A stretch of 9,645 nucleotides of DNA, taken from Bacteroidales bacterium. Its GTDB lineage: Bacteria; Bacteroidota; Bacteroidia; Bacteroidales; NBLH01. This document shows, piece by piece, positions 4,295 through 9,645 of the stretch. The translations under genes and the position numbers were made by a program. Where the stretch lies: the NCBI GenBank assembly GCA_026988445.1, contig JALSLF010000493.1, forward strand, positions 1-9,645. Direction: 5' to 3'. Under the pieces are notes generated by a model, which saw nothing but the letters and a program-made list of their open reading frames with translations, was not told where the DNA came from and did not search any database. Position 1 is the first letter of the stretch. Each line of letters starts with the position of its first letter.

Positions 4295-7200
4295 ATGAAA
4301 AAAATTATCGCCTTTCTAATTGTAGCACTCAGTATTTTACCTTATTGTACGAATACCGTTCAAGTAAAGTTAGCCAATTATAAAAGTATTGTACCCATGG
4401 GGGCAAACTTGCATTTTGAATTTAATCAGGATATTGTTCCTGAAAATAAAATAGGTACTTGGGATACTACACAATACATTATTTTTGAGCCTGCGCTTAA
4501 AGGTAAATTCAAATGGAAATCGCAACGTGAGTTGGTTTTTTCGCCATACGGGTTTTTGCGTCCGGCAACCCAATATAAAGCAAGCTTTAATAATAATGCT
4601 GCCGGTTTAATTGTTGAAGACGATAAAGATTTGGGTTTTCATACACCTTATCTTAATTTGGAACAATTTAGTGCCTACTATGCCAAATTGCCCATTGCGG
4701 GTAACAGGGAAGTAGTCCGTTTTGATTTAGATTTTAATTATAAAATTAGTCCGGATGATTTAAAAAAGCATCTTAGCTTGAAAATTGATGATAAAGAAAA
4801 GCGCGTGGAATTACTTGGACATGAACATTCCAATAAAATATCTTTATACCTTACTGATTTCCCAAAAGATGATAAAACACATTCTGTTGAATTATTGTTG
4901 AAAAAAGGCATTAATATCTCCAATGTATCCGTAGGAATGAATGATATTGTCAGGGAAACTGAAATAATTAATCCTCAGGATTTTAAAATCGATAAAATTA
5001 TAGCTGAGCACGATGGTTTTACCGGAACCGTTACCGTTACGGCAACACAAGATATTTCACCGGTTAATATCCGTTCGTTTATTGAAATTATGCCTGCCGT
5101 TAATTATACAGCTCAAGTTAAAGGTAGAAAAATAATTATTAAAAGTGATGATTTTGATGTAGTAAAAACTTATGTAATTAATATAAAAGAAGGATTAGCC
5201 GGTACTATGGGAGGGAAATTAAAATATGAATATACCGAAGAAATTTCTTTTGGAACCATTGAGCCGGATATTAAATTTATTAATCAAAAGGCTGAATATT
5301 TAAGTGGGAAAGGGCATAAAAATATTGAAGTGCGGATTGTGAGTATTCCCGAAGTGGAAGTTAAAATTTATAAAGTTTATAAAAATAATTTACTGCAATA
5401 TTCAAAAGGTAGTTCTTACTATGATTATTATTATGATGATTATTACAGTTCGGTAAAAGAACCCGGTGATTTAGGCGATGTGGTTTGGAAAAAAACAATA
5501 CAAACTGCCTCTTTGCCCAAAATGAACAGTTCGAGACTGTTTAAAATGGATTTTACCGATAAAGTAGCTAATTTGGAAGGTATCTATGTTATAGAAATAC
5601 GCTCGAAAGATAAATATTGGTTAAAAGACCGGAAAATTGTTTCGATATCCGATATTGGTTTGATTGCCAAACAAGGTAAAAATCAAATTACGCTATTTGC
5701 TAATTCAATTAAAACCGCAAAAGCGCTACAAGGAGTTCAAATAGAAGTTATCGGTAAAAACAATCAATCGCTTGGAAAAGTTACTACCGATAACGAAGGT
5801 GTGGCAATTTTTAAACTGAAAGAAAATAATTTGCCCGGTTTTACGCCTGCTTTAATAACTGCACGCTTAAATAATGATTTCAATTACTTGCCTTATTCAA
5901 AAACGGCAGTAGGAACTTCGCGTTTTGAAATTGCCGGACGTAGAGATAATTTTAGTGGCTATGATGCCTATATTTACCCCGAAAGAGATATTTATCGCCC
6001 CGGCGAAACCATTCATTTGGCTACAATTTTGCGTGATGATGATTGGAATGTTCCCGGAGAAATACCGCTGAAACTTAAATTGATTGCTCCAAATGGTAAA
6101 ACATTTGTTACACTGAAAAAAACACTGGATAAACATGGCTCGTTTACTGCTGATATTAAACTACCGGCGGCTGCCCCAACAGGAGGATATTCTGCCGAAG
6201 TTTATACATCAACAAATGTATATCTTAATTCCTTAAAAATTAAGGTGGAAGAATTTGTTCCCGATAGAATTAAAGTAAAAGCTACAACTAATAAAAAAGA
6301 TATTCGAGTATCGGAAGCTTTATTAATCAATCTGCAAGTAAATAATCTGTTTGGACCACCTGCCGCCAATCGTAAATACGAAATTCAGCAAAATATAAAA
6401 CGTAAATATTTTTATTCAAAAAAATATTACGATTATAATTTTACCATAACAGGCGGTAGCAGTTATTTTCGCTCTAATGTGCGTAAAGGAAAAACCAATA
6501 CACAAGGTGCAGCGGTTGAAACCTATAAATTTCCTTCAACTTATGCAAATATGGGCTTGTTGCAGGCTGATTATTATATTACTGTATTTGATGAAACGGG
6601 TCGTCCGGTAAATCGAAAAAAAACCGTTAATATTTATACTCAAAATGCCTTTTTCGGTATTAAAATCAGTGATTATTACAACAAAACCAATCAAATGATG
6701 AAAATACCGCTTATAGCAGTGGATAAAAATGATAATGCCTTGTCGGGAGTGCAGGTGCAACTTAGCCTGATTAAGCATGAATATCGTACGGTTTTGACAA
6801 AATCAGGCAGTTATTACCGTTATAAATCAGAGCATCAGGAAGTGGTTTTACAAAATAAGCTAATTACTTTAAACGGAGCTAAAAGCATATTTAATTTTAC
6901 TCCTAAAACATCGGGTAAATACGAAATCAGACTTGCAAAACCCGGAACGAAAACTTATGTTTCGCAAACTTTTTATGCTTACGGATGGGGTAGTACTACC
7001 ACAAGTTCATTTGCCGTTAATACCGAAGGATATATTGATATTCAGTTAGATAAAGATAAATATAAGGTAGGAGATAAGGCACATGTAATTTTGAAAACAC
7101 CCTTCTCGGGAAAAATTTTAGTTACTCTTGAACGTAAAAACGTAACAAAACATTTTTACTTAACTACCGATAAACGTTCGGCAGCATTTGATTTATCAAT

Positions 7201-9640
7201 TACCGATGATTTTGTACCTAATGTATATATTTCGGCAACTTTGATTAAAGCACATGATGTATCGGATATTCCTTTAACCGTTGCACACGGATATGCACCG
7301 GTTATGGTTGAGAACAGGCAAAATAAACTGAACGTAAGTATATCGGCAGTAGAAAAATCGCATTCGCGTACAAAACAACGCATTACGGTAAAATCAAGCC
7401 CGAATACCCCGGTAACTTTAGCCATTGTGGATGAAGGTATTTTACAGGTAAGCGGATTTAAAAATCCCGACCCGTACAAGTTTTTCTATAGAAAAAGAGC
7501 CTTAGCTGTGCGGTCATATGATATTTATCCTTTCCTTTTCCCTGAAATTGCGATGAAAAGCGGAATAGAGGGTGGGGGAGCCGGTGAATTGGAAAAACGC
7601 ATTAACCCGATGACCAATAAGCGCTTTAAATTGGTTTCGTATTGGAGCGGTGTGCTTGTTACCGATAATTCAGGTAAAGCATATTATGATATTGATATTC
7701 CGGAATTTTCAGGTGATTTACGTATCATGGCAGTGGCATTCAAAGGTAAAGCCTTTGGTTCTTCCGTAGAGCACATGAAAGTTGCCGACCCTGTGGTTAT
7801 TAGTACGGCACTACCTCGCTTTTTAAGCCCGAAAGATACGGTTGAGATGGGCTTAACATTAAGCAACACCACCAATCAAACCATGAATTGTGTTTTGGGT
7901 ATCAATACCGGTAAAAATATTAAAATGTTGGATGCAATTGGTGGTAATATCAGTATTCCTGCAAATTCAGAAAAACAGATGTATTTAAAACTTGCCGTTG
8001 CTCCTTCGATAGGCGAGGCTACTGTTAAAGTAAATGTTTCTTACGGAGGTAAAAATTATACAAATACTACCGATATAAGCATTCGTCCGCCTTCGCCATT
8101 ACAAAAAGTGAGTGGTTCGGGAAATATTATTGCAGGAAACAGTAAGCAAATCAATATGAATTTATCCCGGTTTATGCCGAATACCGTTGAACGAAAATTA
8201 ATTTTGAGCAATTCGCCCATGGTTAAATTTTCAAAACATTTGGATTATTTGTTGGGATATCCTTACGGATGTGTTGAACAAACCATATCTAAGGCTTTTC
8301 CACAACTGTATTATGCCGACTTGGTTAAATCCTTAGGCAAAAAATCATATGGCGACCCTACTTATAATATAAACGAAGCCATTCGTAAACTGCAATTAAT
8401 GCAGTTATATAACGGAGCTATGAGCTATTGGCCCGGATATGGACAAGAAACTTGGTGGGGAAGTGTTTATGCCGCACATTTTCTAATTGAGGCACAAAAA
8501 GCAGGCTATCAGGTGGATAAATCAATGTTGGATAAACTGTATAAATATCTGAAAACCAAATTGAAAAATAAAAAGACCATTAATTATAGATACAATGGGA
8601 ATTTGAATAAAAAAATCGCTCCTAAGGAAGTGGCTTATTCGCTTTATGTTATGGCATTAATGGGTAAACCGAGTATTTCTATGATGAACTATTACAAATC
8701 GCGAAGAGATTTGTTGAGTATCGATTCAAAATACTTATTGGCAGCAGCTTATGCATTAGCCGGCGATAAAAAGAAATATGCACAAATACTTCCACCTGCC
8801 TACGCGGGCGAAACTTCCAATAAATCTTTTGGCGGTAGTTTTTATTCGCCAATTAGAGATTTGGCAATTTCCTTATATGCACTGTTGGAAGTAGATCCCG
8901 ACAATCAAGAAATTGGTAGTATGGTGCGTGCTTTAGCTGAAAATATGCGCACAGCCGGGTATATGAATACACAAGAGCGTGTATTCGCATTTCTGTCTAT
9001 GGGTAAAATTGCCCGTGCTGCTAATAAAGCAAATATTTCAGCAAAGATTTTGGTAAATAACCGGATGATTTCGGCATATAAGAGTGGAACATTAAGTTTG
9101 AGCAGTAAGCAGCTTGCCGGTGATAATATTAATGTGATTACCAAAGGTAAAGGTAAATTGTACTATTTCTGGGAAGCCGAAGGTATTGCTGCCGATGGTT
9201 CATACAAACAAGAAGACCGATATTTACGTGTTCGACGAACATTTTTTGACCGTCAGGGAAATATAATTTCGGGAAATTCCTTTAAACAGAATGATTTAAT
9301 TGTGGTGCGTATCAGTTTGCAAAGCCTGCGCGGAATGACCATTGATAATGTGGTAATCAGCGATATATTACCTGCCGGATTTGAAATTGAAAATCCGCGC
9401 ATTAGTTCTGTTGCCGGAATGAATTGGATTAAAAATAAAGCTTATCCTGATTATATGGATATCAGAGATGACCGGATTAATTATTTTACTTCGGTGGGCA
9501 GTAAAACCAAGTATTTTTACTATATGGTGCGTGCAGTTACTCCGGGTACTTTCCAAATGGGTCCGGTAGGTGCCGATGCTATGTATAATGGTGAATATCA
9601 TTCATACAACGGGGGTGGAATTATTAAAATAGTACGCTAA
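4295..9640 (+). CDS. Bacterial alpha-2-macroglobulin family protein with thioester
   Basis: The complete 1781-aa protein belongs to the large bacterial macroglobulin family (E. coli YfhM/ECAM type, which is slightly shorter). The ATG at 4295 starts directly on a signal sequence (MKKIIAFLIVALSILPYC); a TTG seven codons earlier is less likely. C18 could be lipidated, but LPYC is a poor lipobox. Residues about 25-100 form an N-terminal Ig-like domain with the segment FEPALKGKFKW. RDIYRPGE at 564-571 marks the MG2-type (A2M_N) domain. VDEGIL (1045-1050) and the NPDPYKFFYRKRA stretch mark the bMG7 region. A Gly-rich linker (about 1090-1110) lies where the protease bait is expected. PEFSGDLRIMAVA from 1136 marks the A2M domain. 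The thioester motif CVEQ is at 1326-1329 inside the helical domain, with SYWPG (from 1377) and YAAH (1392-1395). The C-terminal bMG10 domain holds LPAGFEIENP (from 1692). Such proteins are envelope protease traps, often encoded next to pbpC, which may lie just downstream. Residues 375-384 are an unusual Tyr/Asp tract. Confidence 0.95.
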   Translation: MKKIIAFLIVALSILPYCTNTVQVKLANYKSIVPMGANLHFEFNQDIVPENKIGTWDTTQYIIFEPALKGKFKWKSQRELVFSPYGFLRPATQYKASFNNNAAGLIVEDDKDLGFHTPYLNLEQFSAYYAKLPIAGNREVVRFDLDFNYKISPDDLKKHLSLKIDDKEKRVELLGHEHSNKISLYLTDFPKDDKTHSVELLLKKGINISNVSVGMNDIVRETEIINPQDFKIDKIIAEHDGFTGTVTVTATQDISPVNIRSFIEIMPAVNYTAQVKGRKIIIKSDDFDVVKTYVINIKEGLAGTMGGKLKYEYTEEISFGTIEPDIKFINQKAEYLSGKGHKNIEVRIVSIPEVEVKIYKVYKNNLLQYSKGSSYYDYYYDDYYSSVKEPGDLGDVVWKKTIQTASLPKMNSSRLFKMDFTDKVANLEGIYVIEIRSKDKYWLKDRKIVSISDIGLIAKQGKNQITLFANSIKTAKALQGVQIEVIGKNNQSLGKVTTDNEGVAIFKLKENNLPGFTPALITARLNNDFNYLPYSKTAVGTSRFEIAGRRDNFSGYDAYIYPERDIYRPGETIHLATILRDDDWNVPGEIPLKLKLIAPNGKTFVTLKKTLDKHGSFTADIKLPAAAPTGGYSAEVYTSTNVYLNSLKIKVEEFVPDRIKVKATTNKKDIRVSEALLINLQVNNLFGPPAANRKYEIQQNIKRKYFYSKKYYDYNFTITGGSSYFRSNVRKGKTNTQGAAVETYKFPSTYANMGLLQADYYITVFDETGRPVNRKKTVNIYTQNAFFGIKISDYYNKTNQMMKIPLIAVDKNDNALSGVQVQLSLIKHEYRTVLTKSGSYYRYKSEHQEVVLQNKLITLNGAKSIFNFTPKTSGKYEIRLAKPGTKTYVSQTFYAYGWGSTTTSSFAVNTEGYIDIQLDKDKYKVGDKAHVILKTPFSGKILVTLERKNVTKHFYLTTDKRSAAFDLSITDDFVPNVYISATLIKAHDVSDIPLTVAHGYAPVMVENRQNKLNVSISAVEKSHSRTKQRITVKSSPNTPVTLAIVDEGILQVSGFKNPDPYKFFYRKRALAVRSYDIYPFLFPEIAMKSGIEGGGAGELEKRINPMTNKRFKLVSYWSGVLVTDNSGKAYYDIDIPEFSGDLRIMAVAFKGKAFGSSVEHMKVADPVVISTALPRFLSPKDTVEMGLTLSNTTNQTMNCVLGINTGKNIKMLDAIGGNISIPANSEKQMYLKLAVAPSIGEATVKVNVSYGGKNYTNTTDISIRPPSPLQKVSGSGNIIAGNSKQINMNLSRFMPNTVERKLILSNSPMVKFSKHLDYLLGYPYGCVEQTISKAFPQLYYADLVKSLGKKSYGDPTYNINEAIRKLQLMQLYNGAMSYWPGYGQETWWGSVYAAHFLIEAQKAGYQVDKSMLDKLYKYLKTKLKNKKTINYRYNGNLNKKIAPKEVAYSLYVMALMGKPSISMMNYYKSRRDLLSIDSKYLLAAAYALAGDKKKYAQILPPAYAGETSNKSFGGSFYSPIRDLAISLYALLEVDPDNQEIGSMVRALAENMRTAGYMNTQERVFAFLSMGKIARAANKANISAKILVNNRMISAYKSGTLSLSSKQLAGDNINVITKGKGKLYYFWEAEGIAADGSYKQEDRYLRVRRTFFDRQGNIISGNSFKQNDLIVVRISLQSLRGMTIDNVVISDILPAGFEIENPRISSVAGMNWIKNKAYPDYMDIRDDRINYFTSVGSKTKYFYYMVRAVTPGTFQMGPVGADAMYNGEYHSYNGGGIIKIVR

Positions 9641-9645
9641 TTTGT

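Noticed and set aside
7156..7479. Open frame of 107 codons on the minus strand inside the macroglobulin gene
   Set aside because: It lies wholly within a well-supported domain on the other strand and shows no family features; the other minus-strand frames in this gene were rejected likewise.

Overview
The window looks like chromosomal DNA of a Bacteroidota bacterium, probably Bacteroidales-like, although rank below phylum cannot be fixed from the sequence. The evidence is the AT-rich composition, the absence of Shine-Dalgarno sequences, the A-rich leaders, matches to the Bacteroidota promoter pattern (TTTG about 20 bases before TAnnTTTG), the gene order zapA - 6S-like RNA - rny, and an M23 peptidase and a giant alpha-2-macroglobulin typical of this phylum.

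Layout. Positions 1-812 (minus strand) hold the first 270 codons of a secreted M23 metallopeptidase whose C-terminus lies outside the window. It is divergent from a plus-strand cluster that starts at a near-perfect promoter (943-974). That cluster is a 97-aa coiled-coil protein (992-1285), the cell division protein ZapA (1302-1613), a structured RNA of about 195 nt (about 1634-1828) that folds like 6S RNA, and ribonuclease Y (1859-3421). A strong intrinsic terminator (3460-3494) closes it.

Positions 3422-4294 form a gap of about 870 bp without a convincing gene. It holds a possible 36-codon ORF ending inside a terminator-like hairpin, then a 233-bp block bounded by two palindromes in inverted orientation, each flanked by TCAATAGC. 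This looks like a REPIN or small non-autonomous mobile element. A perfect TAnnTTTG promoter element follows at 4218.

Positions 4295-9640 encode a complete 1781-aa bacterial alpha-2-macroglobulin with an intact CxEQ thioester motif. The window ends five bases after its stop.

The genes fall into three themes. Division and wall remodelling are represented by ZapA, its coiled-coil neighbour and the divergent M23 hydrolase. RNA-level control is represented by the 6S RNA (RNA polymerase regulator) and RNase Y (membrane-bound endoribonuclease). Envelope defence is represented by the macroglobulin. I see no obvious new multi-gene system. The least explained parts are the small ZapA-neighbour protein, the RNA between zapA and rny, and the palindromic block upstream of the macroglobulin gene.
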